This document shows positions 53,533 through 61,885 of a stretch of 64,000 nucleotides of DNA, piece after piece; position 1 is the stretch's first letter; each line of letters opens with the position of its first letter. The notes under the pieces were generated by a model that saw only the letters and a list, made by a program, of their open reading frames with translations, was not told the origin of the DNA and searched no databases. The stretch covers positions 269,035-333,034 of the forward strand of contig NZ_SMLG01000003.1 in NCBI RefSeq assembly GCF_004349195.1, written 5' to 3'. The position numbers and the translations under genes were made by a program. The stretch comes from Flavobacterium rhamnosiphilum (GTDB lineage Bacteria; Bacteroidota; Bacteroidia; Flavobacteriales; Flavobacteriaceae).

Positions 53533-54717
53533 TTATACCGATAACAAAATACTTACCGCATTCCCTCCAAAACCAACTGCATTAATCAGTACTTTTTTAA
53601 TAGGTTTTGTTTGTATTTGTGCTTCCGCAAAAGGAACTCCGATGAAGGTATTGTGTCGCATCATCAAAATAGCGAGTTCCATACTCAATATTCCCGATGC
53701 GCCAAAAGTGTGGCCTATTTTCCATTTATTGGTAGTCAAAAGCGGAAGTGTTGCACCAAAAATTTTCTCGATAGCTCTATATTCCGTCAAATCGCCTTTT
53801 ATGGTTCCCGGAGCATGCATCACAATAACATCAACTTCGGATAAATCAGTGTTTTCCAACGCCATTTTCATTGATTTCTGGAAACAAGTCGCTTCCGCAG
53901 AAATAGAAATGTTATGTTCCAGAATTTCTGTAGCATATCCAATTCCTTCTATAAAAGCCAATGCATTTTCTTTTTTACCAATTTCGAGACAACAAACTCC
54001 GGCGCCTTCGCCAAGAATCATGGTATTCTGTTTTTTGTCTAAATCAAGTGCCCGATTTGGATAAATTTCTTCACTATTGGAATAAATTTTCAACGCCCGC
54101 ATTTGGGCAATCGTAAAATCAGTTAATGGCGCTTCACTTCCACCAACTAAAAATTTATCAGCCATTCCAGCCCGAAGCCAAGCCACTCCGTTTAATACCG
54201 CATGCAAAGCGGTAGAACACGTTATGGAATGTGAAATTTCAGGACCTGAACTCTGCAAATCATGGGCAACCCAAGAAGAAATATTTCCCAAAGTGGTCGT
54301 TGGAGAAGCCAGAGTTTGCGCTTTACCCGTTTCTAAATAGTCCTGATAATGTTTTTCGAATAAATCTGTTGCACCTCGAGACGAACCAATGTTAATTCCA
54401 AAAATATCTTTTGGAGTCCAACCCGCATTTTGCATTGCTTTTCGGGAAGCCACCATAGCATACAAAACCGATTTGTCTAAGGACTTATATTTGTTATCTG
54501 ACTCTCGCAAGACCTCAACGACTTCTTCTAAATTAGTGTCCAGCTTAGCAACGTATGTTTTTTTATGGTCTAAATCATGCTCCGTAAAACAATGATTTTC
54601 ATTGAGATAATTTTCCCAAATAGACTCAGGTGTATTACCTAAAGGTGAAATAGAAGCAATGGCTGTTATAGAGATTGTCTGTTGTTGCAAGTGGATAATT
54701 TTTTTATTTTGTTTCAT
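53533..54717 (-). CDS. Beta-ketoacyl-ACP synthase-like enzyme next to bioA
   Basis: A 394-residue FabF/FabB-type thiolase-fold condensing enzyme. The triad is complete: Cys167 (SITCSTALHAV), His301 (MHAPGTIKGD) and His336 (KIGHTFGASG). It condenses an acyl chain with malonyl-ACP. It lies 109 bp downstream of bioA in the same direction, so it may supply part of the pimeloyl chain for biotin, in place of or beside the general FabF. It has no phosphopantetheine domain. The role in biotin synthesis is inferred from position only. Confidence 0.85.
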   Translation of the reverse strand: MKQNKKIIHLQQQTISITAIASISPLGNTPESIWENYLNENHCFTEHDLDHKKTYVAKLDTNLEEVVEVLRESDNKYKSLDKSVLYAMVASRKAMQNAGWTPKDIFGINIGSSRGATDLFEKHYQDYLETGKAQTLASPTTTLGNISSWVAHDLQSSGPEISHSITCSTALHAVLNGVAWLRAGMADKFLVGGSEAPLTDFTIAQMRALKIYSNSEEIYPNRALDLDKKQNTMILGEGAGVCCLEIGKKENALAFIEGIGYATEILEHNISISAEATCFQKSMKMALENTDLSEVDVIVMHAPGTIKGDLTEYRAIEKIFGATLPLLTTNKWKIGHTFGASGILSMELAILMMRHNTFIGVPFAEAQIQTKPIKKVLINAVGFGGNAVSILLSV

Positions 54718-54825
54718 GAAGATTCACAAAGAAAGCTCGAAGATGCGCTACGTTTTACTATTGTTAAAGAAAATTTTTAATCCTATTTCTTTGTGAATCT
54801 TTGTGTAATCACTTTGGAGGCAAAA

Positions 54826-56097
54826 TTAAACTATTTCTAAGGCATTTTCGACTACTTGATATACTTTTTGTAATTGCTCATCGGTAATAATATATGGAGG
54901 CAGAATGTACACAATATTTCCTACTGGACGCAGAATCACTCCGTTTTCGATAAAGAAATCATAGAGTTTGTTTCGTAAGGATCCATAATAACTGGCGGAA
55001 CTTTCGGTTTTTATTTCTAATGCAAAAATGACGCCCAGCACTCGTGTTGTGACTACTTTTGGATGATTTTTAACACGCTCCTGAAAAGCCAAATGACTTT
55101 GATTGACACGAGCAATATTAACTTGCATTTCATTGGTTTGCAACAAAGCAATACTGGCCAAAGCCGCAGCACAACCCGTAGGATTTGCCGTGAAAGTATG
55201 TCCGTGAAACAACGCTTTGTTGATATCATCATCATAAAAAGCTTCAAAAATACCTGCAGTAAAAGTAGTAATCGCCATTGGAATGGTTCCTCCGGTCAAC
55301 GCTTTGGACAAACACATCATATCTGGTTTTTCCACCAGATAATCCGTTGCAAAAGTTTTACCCGTTTTTCCAAAACCGGTCATCACTTCATCCGCAATGG
55401 TAAGGACATTACTCTCTTGACAAATTCGCATCAATATATCTAACGATTCCGGCTGATACATCACCATTCCTGCGGCTCCTTGAACCAGTGGCTCAAAAAT
55501 AAAACCTGCACAATTGTTGTTTTTTATAACGGATTGTAAAGCATCGTAACTTTCCTGCTCCAGTCCTTTAACCGGAACCGGAATCCGAACCACGTCAATA
55601 AACATTCCTTGAAAAGCTTGGGTATAAAATGAAATTCCGCTTGCCGCCATTGCTCCAAAAGTATCGCCATGAAAGGCGTTTTCGAAAGCAATTATAGTGG
55701 TTCTTTTTTCTCCTTTATTAAAGAAGTACTGCAAAGACACCTTAATTGCAATTTCGACTGCCGTAGAACCATTGTCCGAAAAGAATATTTTTTGTTGGTT
55801 TTTTGGTAAAATTTCCATCAGCTTCTCAGCTACCAAAATAGCAGGTTCATGTGTAAATCCACCAAATAGCACATGTTCTAATGTCGTGAGTTGTTTGTAG
55901 ATTGCATCGGCAATAAACTTGTTGGAATGTCCGTAAGGATTGACCCACCACGAAGCGATTGCATCAATATATTCTTTGTCATTTTCGTCCCAAAGCAGTG
56001 CACCTTTCCCTTTTTTAATGGCAATTGGTAACGCTGCGGTTTTGTGTTGGGTATACGGATGCCAAAGATATTGGCGGTCTCTTTCTGTTAAATTCAT
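54826..56097 (-). CDS. bioA: Adenosylmethionine-8-amino-7-oxononanoate aminotransferase
   Basis: A 423-residue class III PLP aminotransferase that makes 7,8-diaminopelargonate. Diagnostic for BioA: LWHPYTQHKTA (11-21), ASWWVNPYGH (48-57), GSTAVEIAIK (110-119), IADEVMTGFGKTG (234-246, Asp236) and the PLP lysine Lys265 in CLSKALTGG. It follows bioD by 62 bp. Confidence 0.96.
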   Translation of the reverse strand: MNLTERDRQYLWHPYTQHKTAALPIAIKKGKGALLWDENDKEYIDAIASWWVNPYGHSNKFIADAIYKQLTTLEHVLFGGFTHEPAILVAEKLMEILPKNQQKIFFSDNGSTAVEIAIKVSLQYFFNKGEKRTTIIAFENAFHGDTFGAMAASGISFYTQAFQGMFIDVVRIPVPVKGLEQESYDALQSVIKNNNCAGFIFEPLVQGAAGMVMYQPESLDILMRICQESNVLTIADEVMTGFGKTGKTFATDYLVEKPDMMCLSKALTGGTIPMAITTFTAGIFEAFYDDDINKALFHGHTFTANPTGCAAALASIALLQTNEMQVNIARVNQSHLAFQERVKNHPKVVTTRVLGVIFALEIKTESSASYYGSLRNKLYDFFIENGVILRPVGNIVYILPPYIITDEQLQKVYQVVENALEIV

Positions 56098-56159
56098 TTG
56101 AATGATGATTGTAGATTTTTGATTTAGCTATTAGTTTTTAGCCATTGCTATTGATTTTG

Positions 56160-56795
56160 CTATTGCAATTGCAAAAGATCTTCTCGAAACAAATCGGCAT
56201 ATTCTTTTATTACATTTTGATCAAAATAAGGCTCTTGTACTATTCTTCCAATGCATTTCAAACCTGTTTTATTCAAAATTATTTCTTCCGTAGCTTTATC
56301 CCGATAGCTATCGGGATCATCACCCGAAAAAACAATTCCAGCAAGAGTAATTTTTCTATTCTGCAAAGCTTCAATGGTCAATAAGGTATGATTGATACTT
56401 CCCAAATAATGGCGGGAAACTACGATCACTTTATAATCCGGTTGAATCAAATCAATCACACAATCATTCGCGTTTAACGGAACAAAAACACCTCCCGCAC
56501 CTTCAACGACCAAATGATTCTCTGTTTTAGGTTCGATGATTTTATTTAAATCAATAGTAATACCATCTAATTCAGCAGCGAGATGTGGACTTGCAGCAGT
56601 ATTCAAAGCATAACTATTGGAATGAATTACCGTCTTTTCATTAGATAAAAAACATTTGATTTTATGACTATCCGAATTTCCTAAATCGCCGGCTTGGATT
56701 GGTTTCCAGTAATCAGCTTCCAAAGCTTCTGTTATAATGGCTGATGCGATGGTTTTACCTACATCGGTTCCAATCCCTGTGATGAATAGTTTCAT
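56160..56795 (-). CDS. bioD: Dethiobiotin synthetase
   Basis: A 211-residue P-loop carboxylase that closes the ureido ring of dethiobiotin. The P loop is GIGTDVGKT (7-15), the substrate lysine in YWKPIQAG, and the VEGAGGVFVPL motif is present. A 20-nt palindromic repeat is embedded in the coding sequence (56298-56317) and supplies the segment around DDPDSYRDKA. First gene of the bioD-bioA-ketosynthase group. Confidence 0.95.
   Translation of the reverse strand: MKLFITGIGTDVGKTIASAIITEALEADYWKPIQAGDLGNSDSHKIKCFLSNEKTVIHSNSYALNTAASPHLAAELDGITIDLNKIIEPKTENHLVVEGAGGVFVPLNANDCVIDLIQPDYKVIVVSRHYLGSINHTLLTIEALQNRKITLAGIVFSGDDPDSYRDKATEEIILNKTGLKCIGRIVQEPYFDQNVIKEYADLFREDLLQLQ
56298..56317. repeat. 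20-nt palindrome inside bioD
   Basis: ATCCCGATAGCTATCGGGAT; its 18-nt core is identical to the extragenic copy at 43291-43308. Being in frame, it encodes residues of a surface-like segment in the C-terminal part of BioD. Confidence 0.85.
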
Positions 56796-56876
56796 AAATT
56801 GATTTTAACCGCAAAGTTCGCAAAGTATTCACAAAGTTCACCAAAAAATCAGCATTATTGAACCCCGATTATAAAA

Positions 56877-56909
56877 TCAAAAAAAATGCCTATCGAGTTG
56901 ACAGGCATT
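56877..56909 (-). terminator. Terminator of the sigma/membrane-protein operon
   Basis: AATGCCTATC (56885-56894) pairs with GACAGGCATT (56900-56909), imperfectly at one position; a run of A at 56878-56886 gives U on the minus strand. Confidence 0.75.
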
Positions 56910-56916
56910 CTTTCTA

Positions 56917-57531
56917 TTATTCTTCTTTTAATTCGTCTAGAACTTTTCGTATTTGCTTAGCATATTTACCGTAAAAATAATGAACCCAAATTTCAGTTAA
57001 AAATCCAACTAATAAAATAGAAAAAACTAAAGTTACCAATAGCGGCACTAACTTACTATGTATAATGTCCCCACTAAACATCGACATTAAATCGGGGTTT
57101 TTATATAAAAAATAACCTGTCAAATACATCATTATAAAAGGCCCTAATGCAAAAGTAAATGTTTTATATAATTCCATATTTAATCTTATGTCGTAATACG
57201 TTTCGTATAAATTATCTTTGGTGTTCAAAACAGTGGTATTTAACCTTTTGAAAAACAAAAAAAGTTTTACTAAATAATAAATACTTACGGCAAACATTAT
57301 CGCATATAAAAAGTAATAAGGCGTTATCATATTTGCCGGAAACTTACTACATAACGGTATCAAACCAATAAACACAAGTGCTAAAAATTGATTAATAAGT
57401 TCAAAACGTAAATTTTTTCTAATTTTTTCTAACGGCATATTAGCCGATTTTAGTTTCTCTAAATTGGTTGGAACTTTAATGTCACTGTCAGTGTCATTAT
57501 TCCATGCTGATTGTATATCTTTAAAATCCAT
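56917..57531 (-). CDS. Membrane protein co-transcribed with an ECF sigma, possible anti-sigma
   Basis: A protein of 204 residues with an N-terminal cytoplasmic segment (about 1-45, MDFKDIQSAWNND) and four predicted helices (near 47-65, 71-95, 115-140 and 165-190). The start at 57531 overlaps the sigma gene by 11 bp; an upstream TTG (57546) is less likely. A membrane protein translationally coupled to an ECF sigma often acts as its anti-sigma factor, which is an inference here. Confidence 0.7.
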   Translation of the reverse strand: MDFKDIQSAWNNDTDSDIKVPTNLEKLKSANMPLEKIRKNLRFELINQFLALVFIGLIPLCSKFPANMITPYYFLYAIMFAVSIYYLVKLFLFFKRLNTTVLNTKDNLYETYYDIRLNMELYKTFTFALGPFIMMYLTGYFLYKNPDLMSMFSGDIIHSKLVPLLVTLVFSILLVGFLTEIWVHYFYGKYAKQIRKVLDELKEE

Positions 57532-58024
57532 ATCCTTGTTTTTCAATTATTTCTTTCAATTTGTTTTTTGTTCTGTTCAGTTTTACTCTGGCATTGCCTT
57601 CTGAAATCCCCATATTATCCCCAATTTCTTTATGAGAATAGCCTTCAAGATGATAAAAAACCAATGCTTTTTCTATTTTATCTAATTTATTTACCGCACG
57701 ATAAAAATGATCTAGTTGTGATTCTTTTATTTCTGAATCGCCTATTTCATCTTTGATGTCATCTGATGAGAGTGCATAATTATCGACTTTTCTTTTTTCC
57801 TTCTTAAAGAAAACGATTGCTGTATTTACGGCTACCCGATACATCCATGTCGAAAATTGGCTTTCGTTTCTAAAGGAATCATACGATTTCCAGAGCTGAC
57901 ATATAATTTCTTGGAATAAATCCTGTTGATCATCCCGATTATCCATATACATTTTGGAAACCTTATGTAATATTCCTTTATGAATCTCAATTCGTGCTAA
58001 AAATTCTTTTTCCTTTTCCTTCAA
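57521..58024 (-). CDS. ECF sigma-70 family sigma factor
   Basis: A 167-residue sigma factor. Region 2: DDQQDLFQEIICQLWKSYDS and QFSTWMYRVAVNTAIVFFKK; region 4: LDKIEKALVFYHLEGYSHKE followed by the helix-turn-helix IGDNMGISEGNARVKLNR. It is 7 bp after a TraB/GumN gene, suggesting an operon. Confidence 0.92.
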   Translation of the reverse strand: MKEKEKEFLARIEIHKGILHKVSKMYMDNRDDQQDLFQEIICQLWKSYDSFRNESQFSTWMYRVAVNTAIVFFKKEKRKVDNYALSSDDIKDEIGDSEIKESQLDHFYRAVNKLDKIEKALVFYHLEGYSHKEIGDNMGISEGNARVKLNRTKNKLKEIIEKQGYGF

Positions 58025-58031
58025 AATACTA

Positions 58032-58895
58032 TTAGTTCATTACGGGTTTTACAGTAAAACCTGCATTTTTCAACAATTGGACTACTCCATAATCCCCAGC
58101 CAAATGAGCTGCGCCAACAGCATAAAAAGTACTTTTTTGTTTCATCATTATCGGCATATTTTTAACCCAATTCGTATTTCTTTCATCAAGCATCAACTTT
58201 TTATCAGTAGCACTCATGAATTTCTCAACTGTCATCGCATCGTAAAGTGCCTCAAACTTTTCTGATTTATAGTTCTCAACCATCACTTTAGTCATTTGAT
58301 TGTATTGATTACTATTTTTCAGCAATTCTAAAACATCTTCCTCATCCATTGTCTTATTTATGCATTCCAATTGTTCTTTAACTGTCTCTAAACCGCCTAT
58401 TAATTTATTTTGAGTTTTAGCCAATTTAAGCAATTCCATCTCGTACAACTTCAAATTATCGCATTCAAAAGATTTAACAGTAACCAAACTTACTAACATT
58501 GCTAGAGAATAATTATCAAATTGTTTAGCGGATATTTTGTATTTAGAAAGCAACAATGAGTCTAATTCATTAAATTTTTCCACAGTCAGTTTTTTACTTA
58601 AGGGAATATCCGACATTAAAGCCAATTGCATCTCCTTCATTTCTTTTTCGTTATCAAAATTGACTTCCATAATATATTGATCACTCTTTAACAATGCCTT
58701 TTTGACTTTTTCTTTCAATAAAAAATCTTTTTCGCAAATCATGTGGATGGTTCCAAACAGATAAGAGGGCTTGGCTAACCCATTTCCTGTTACTTCCCAT
58801 AACAGGGAAGATTCCTTTGTTTTTTCTTGCGCAAAAGTAATATTAGAAATAAATAATACTGCGGCTACTGCTAATGTGCTAACTAATTTTTTCAT
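58032..58895 (-). CDS. TraB/GumN-family exported protein
   Basis: A 287-residue protein with signal peptide (about 1-22, ending TFAQ). The TraB/GumN (TIKI-like) fold is shown by LLWEVTGNGLAKPSYLFGTIHM (motif GTxHM) and the C-terminal YAVGAAHLAGDYGVVQLLKN (GAAH motif). Members of this superfamily are putative metallopeptidases. A tetranucleotide repeat lies 15 bp upstream of its start. Confidence 0.88.
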   Translation of the reverse strand: MKKLVSTLAVAAVLFISNITFAQEKTKESSLLWEVTGNGLAKPSYLFGTIHMICEKDFLLKEKVKKALLKSDQYIMEVNFDNEKEMKEMQLALMSDIPLSKKLTVEKFNELDSLLLSKYKISAKQFDNYSLAMLVSLVTVKSFECDNLKLYEMELLKLAKTQNKLIGGLETVKEQLECINKTMDEEDVLELLKNSNQYNQMTKVMVENYKSEKFEALYDAMTVEKFMSATDKKLMLDERNTNWVKNMPIMMKQKSTFYAVGAAHLAGDYGVVQLLKNAGFTVKPVMN

Positions 58896-58910
58896 TGTAA
58901 TTCTTTTTTT

Positions 58911-58934
58911 GATTGATTGATTGATTGATTGATT
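58911..58934 (-). repeat. Tetranucleotide microsatellite, GATT x 6
   Basis: Six exact tandem copies of GATT on the plus strand (AATC on the minus), immediately upstream of the TraB/GumN start in its 5' leader. Confidence 0.9.
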
Positions 58935-58972
58935 TAGTTGATGATTATTTAGATGACTGAAACTCCGTTGAA

Positions 58973-59179
58973 TTATTTACTGTATTTTGATCTTAAGACA
59001 GAGGCAATTCCTGCTACAAGAAAACAAACCATACATACCAGCAAATTAAAATTATAATCGGGCTTCTCATAAAAATAATCATTTACTAACATATGCCCTA
59101 TTACTAGTGTACTAATAAAAATCATAATGGGTCCAAAATAATTTCTCTCGCTAAATTTTTTGGTAGTTTCTGTTTTCAT
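58973..59179 (-). CDS. Small two-helix membrane protein
   Basis: A 68-residue protein with two predicted helices (about 15-35 and 44-62) and charged ends (MKTETTKKFSERN, RSKYSK). It is upstream of the TraB/GumN gene in the same direction. No recognised family. Confidence 0.65.
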   Translation of the reverse strand: MKTETTKKFSERNYFGPIMIFISTLVIGHMLVNDYFYEKPDYNFNLLVCMVCFLVAGIASVLRSKYSK

Positions 59180-59254
59180 AATGGTTTTGTTTATTTGATT
59201 ACGACTCGTAAGTAATTAAATAAGCAAAACGTTACAAAAAAAATTTAAACTTTT

Positions 59255-59350
59255 TTAAAGAAGTGAGTAAATACAATGCATCACAGCCGAAATTTCTTCA
59301 GGCGAATTATAACTGTGTAAACAAAATCGCAGACGTTCTTGACATTCGCC
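59255..59350 (-). pseudogene. Displaced 3' tail of a second bioF
   Basis: Read on the minus strand the last 31 codons plus stop give ECQERLRFCLHSYNS and then PEEISAVMHCIYSLL. This aligns with the C-terminus of the intact bioF 500 bp upstream (EGQERLRFCLHSYNS, KEQISEVLGLL). It begins exactly after the stop of the DUF2007 gene. No other part of the second copy is present. Confidence 0.85.
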
Positions 59351-59761
59351 TTACTTAAATTCAAAATTACACTTATTACATTTGTATTTATGTTTGGAAT
59401 AAATAGGCATTAAAACAAAAAGTAGTGATAAAATAAATACAAAAAGAGTTTTTATATCTTTTATTGAAGTTATCATTTCGATTTCTTCAGCACCACACTT
59501 TGGACATTTAATCAATTCATTATTCTCATCTAATGAATATTCACTGATTTCTTACAGAACATCATTTGCTTTAACAAAATCCTTGCTTTTTACAAAAAGT
59601 TTGATTCCGCCAATAGCATTACTATACATTGGATTTGCGTCTACAGTATTGTTGTCTCGCATAAACACCTTAATCCCTTCTGATTCTAGCTTGCCTTTAA
59701 AAATCAATGCTTCTGAAGAATATTGAAAAGTAGCAATTTTTCGAAAAGTCATTTCTTCCAT
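59351..59761 (-). pseudogene. DUF2007/zinc-ribbon membrane protein gene with internal stop
   Basis: The frame starts at 59761 (MEEMTFRKIATFQYSSEALI) with a DUF2007-like domain for 69 codons, then a TAA at 59554-59552, then continues in the same frame for 66 codons: EISEYSLDENNELIKCPKCG, a membrane helix (KTLFVFILSLLLVLMPIY) and YKCNKCNFEFK. The two CxxC pairs form a zinc ribbon. The two halves belong together, so the gene is interrupted by one nonsense codon; the first half could still be made as a 69-residue protein. It starts 4 bp after bioF. Confidence 0.8.
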
Positions 59762-59765
59762 GACA

Positions 59766-60953
59766 CTAAAAAATAAGTTTACTTAACAATCCTAACACTT
59801 CCGAGATTTGCTCCTTCGAATTATAACTGTGGAGACAAAAACGCAGGCGTTCCTGTCCTTCGGGAACTGTTGGAGACAAAATTGCTTTCACATCAAATCC
59901 TTTTTCCTGCAGTTGGTTGGCGATTGCTTTTACTTTTTCATTTCCTGGAATGATAGCTGATTGTATGGCCGATTTGCTTCGAACAAAAATCTGTTTTAAT
60001 CCTAACAAATTCTTTTCCTGATTGAAATGAATGATGTTTTCTCGAAGTGTTTCTATGTTTTTTTTCTCTTTGTCTAAATAATTATAGGCAACTAAAATCG
60101 TTGCAACGGAATGTGGCGAAAGTCCCGTAGTATAAATAAAACTTCGGGCAAAATTGACCAAATAGCTTCTCAATTCCGGAGAACCTAAAATCGCTGCTCC
60201 ATGACATCCCAGTCCTTTTCCAAAAGTTATGATTCGGGCAAAAACTTGATCTTGCAATCCCAGCATTTGAACGAATCCTTCGCCTGCTGAACCAAAAACT
60301 CCCAAAGCATGCGCTTCATCAACAACTAAATAACAATTGTGTTTATCTGAAAGTTGCACTAATTCCTCTAGATTTGGACAATCTCCGTCCATTGAGAAGA
60401 CACTTTCGGTAACGATGTAAATTTCGCTTAACAAAGTACCTCGTCCCTCGACTGCGCTCGGGAAGACATGCTCATTACGAAAGCGTAAAATCAACTTTTC
60501 TAAATCCTCAAAATCATTGTGATCGAATTTATAGGCTTTCGCATGCGACAGTTGAATTCCGTCACGAATAGAAGCATGACACAACTCATCGTATAAAATC
60601 AAATCTCCTTTTTGTGGAACCGAACTAAAGAATCCAACATTAGCATCATAACCCGAATTGAAAATTAAAGCAGTTTCTGATTGATGGAAATTGGCAATAA
60701 AATCTTCTGTTTCTTGATACAGTTTATGATTTCCAGATAATAATCGGGATCCTGTCGCTCCGTTTTGAATGATTTTATTGTTAATTAAATACTCATGCGT
60801 TTCATTAAAAATAATTTCCGATTGAGACAAACCCAAGTAATCATTGGAAGAAAAATCGATTAATTGCTTATTGCTTACAAACAACAATCTCAAGGCATTA
60901 CCTTGAACGCGTTGCTCTAATTTATTTGATAATATAGCAGGGAATAATTTCAT
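59766..60953 (-). CDS. bioF: 8-amino-7-oxononanoate synthase
   Basis: A 395-residue alpha-oxoamine synthase that joins pimeloyl-ACP/CoA and alanine. NGATGSRLLSGNHKLYQETE (64-83), VTESVFSMDGD (181-191), DEAHALGVFG (212-221) and the PLP lysine Lys246 (ITFGKGLGCHGA) are typical. A segment of about 15 residues (about 160-174, EHVFPSAVEGRG) is encoded by a dispersed palindromic repeat and is extra to the family. Residue identity alone cannot fully separate BioF from Kbl; the biotin neighbourhood favours BioF. A -7-like TATTTTTG lies at 60967-60960. Confidence 0.9.
   Translation of the reverse strand: MKLFPAILSNKLEQRVQGNALRLLFVSNKQLIDFSSNDYLGLSQSEIIFNETHEYLINNKIIQNGATGSRLLSGNHKLYQETEDFIANFHQSETALIFNSGYDANVGFFSSVPQKGDLILYDELCHASIRDGIQLSHAKAYKFDHNDFEDLEKLILRFRNEHVFPSAVEGRGTLLSEIYIVTESVFSMDGDCPNLEELVQLSDKHNCYLVVDEAHALGVFGSAGEGFVQMLGLQDQVFARIITFGKGLGCHGAAILGSPELRSYLVNFARSFIYTTGLSPHSVATILVAYNYLDKEKKNIETLRENIIHFNQEKNLLGLKQIFVRSKSAIQSAIIPGNEKVKAIANQLQEKGFDVKAILSPTVPEGQERLRFCLHSYNSKEQISEVLGLLSKLIF
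60444..60463. repeat. 20-nt dispersed repeat inside bioF
   Basis: TCCCTCGACTGCGCTCGGGA, an imperfect inverted repeat (TCCC-GAGxGC type arms). This type (CTTCGACTGCGCTC) is often seen between genes in Bacteroidota; here it is in frame and codes for FPSAVEGR. Confidence 0.8.
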
Positions 60954-61075
60954 AGGTTACAAAAATAAGGAACTTAATTTTATTAAAATTTACAATTAAT
61001 TATTGTTAATAATTCTTTTATTATTGTTTTACGATAATTTAAGTATATTTACAGTCTAATTAAAACATATATAAA

Positions 61076-61579
61076 ATGAGAAAATTAAATTATTTCAAAA
61101 ACATAATACATCTTTTTTACTATTACTACCTGATCCTCATGGTAGAAATGCTTTGAAAATTAATCGGGTTGTCATTAGGATACGAAACAGATATAACCCT
61201 AGCTGGTTACAAGATCTCCAACAACAACCTAGTAGATAAAATATTTTTAATCTTAGACCTTATAAGTTCTGCCATTTTCATTTACGGCATCTACATTTTA
61301 AGAAAACTAATCGAACTATTCATATCAAGCGATATTTTTAGTACGGAAGTCATCCAAAAATTAAACCAAATCGGTAAAGTCTTCTTGTTGTCAACATTAA
61401 CAGAGTTAATAGCGGCCAGTTTAATATTTATTCCACTCGGATACAACCAAAAACCTATAGACCATTCATGGATTAATTTCGAATTCCCAACATTAGGACT
61501 TGCTTTGTTTTTTATGTTTTTAAGCGAAGTATTTAAAAAAGCCAAAGAAACGAAAGACGAAAACGACTTAACCGTATAA
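61076..61579 (+). pseudogene. DUF2975-type membrane protein gene with internal TGA
   Basis: The frame begins at ATG 61076 (MRKLNYFKNIIHLFYYYYLI), meets TGA at 61154-61156 (codon 27) and then continues in the same frame to 61579: KLIGLSLGYETDITLAGYKI, helices at about 60-80, 105-125 and 140-160, and a charged end. The first helix is cut by the TGA. A TTG at 61169 could restart a 136-residue product. The HTH gene follows after 2 bp, the usual DUF2975/YozG-like arrangement. Confidence 0.7.
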
Positions 61580-61581
61580 TT

Positions 61582-61797
61582 ATGGCTATAATAATCAACG
61601 TGGACGTAATGTTGGCAAAACGCAAAATGAGATCCAACGAATTGGCAGATCGCATCGGAATCACTACAGCCAATCTGTCGATATTAAAAACCGGTAAGGC
61701 GAAAGCCATACGGTTTTCAACACTGGAAGCAATTTGTGCTGTTTTAGAATGTCAGCCAGGTGACATTATGGAATATGTAAAAGAAACTGAAGGATAA
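61582..61797 (+). CDS. Small XRE-family (YozG/Cro-like) transcriptional regulator
   Basis: A 71-residue single helix-turn-helix protein: VDVMLAKRKMRSNELADRIG, ITTANLSILKTGKAKAIRFS, LEAICAVLECQPGDIMEYV. It is coupled to the upstream DUF2975 gene (2-bp gap), which typically forms a membrane partner. It may regulate its own operon. Confidence 0.92.
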   Translation: MAIIINVDVMLAKRKMRSNELADRIGITTANLSILKTGKAKAIRFSTLEAICAVLECQPGDIMEYVKETEG

Positions 61798-61832
61798 AAA
61801 AACGCACAAAACTCTTATGAAAAGAACTCATA

Positions 61833-61864
61833 AAAAAAGCCAAACATTACTGTTTGGCTTTTCC
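61833..61864. terminator. Bidirectional terminator between the HTH gene and atpC
   Basis: AGCCAAACA (61838-61846) pairs with TGTTTGGCT (61851-61859); A and T tracts flank it, so it can serve both convergent units. Confidence 0.88.
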
Positions 61865-61885
61865 ATTTTATTAATCGAAATTACT

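Noticed and set aside
58911..58934. A CRISPR array
   Set aside because: The repeat is a simple 4-nt tandem without spacers. No CRISPR array or cas gene was seen anywhere in the window.
61154..61156. TGA decoded as selenocysteine in the DUF2975 gene
   Set aside because: No stem-loop of SECIS type follows and a membrane helix is an unlikely place for Sec; a nonsense codon or restart is simpler.
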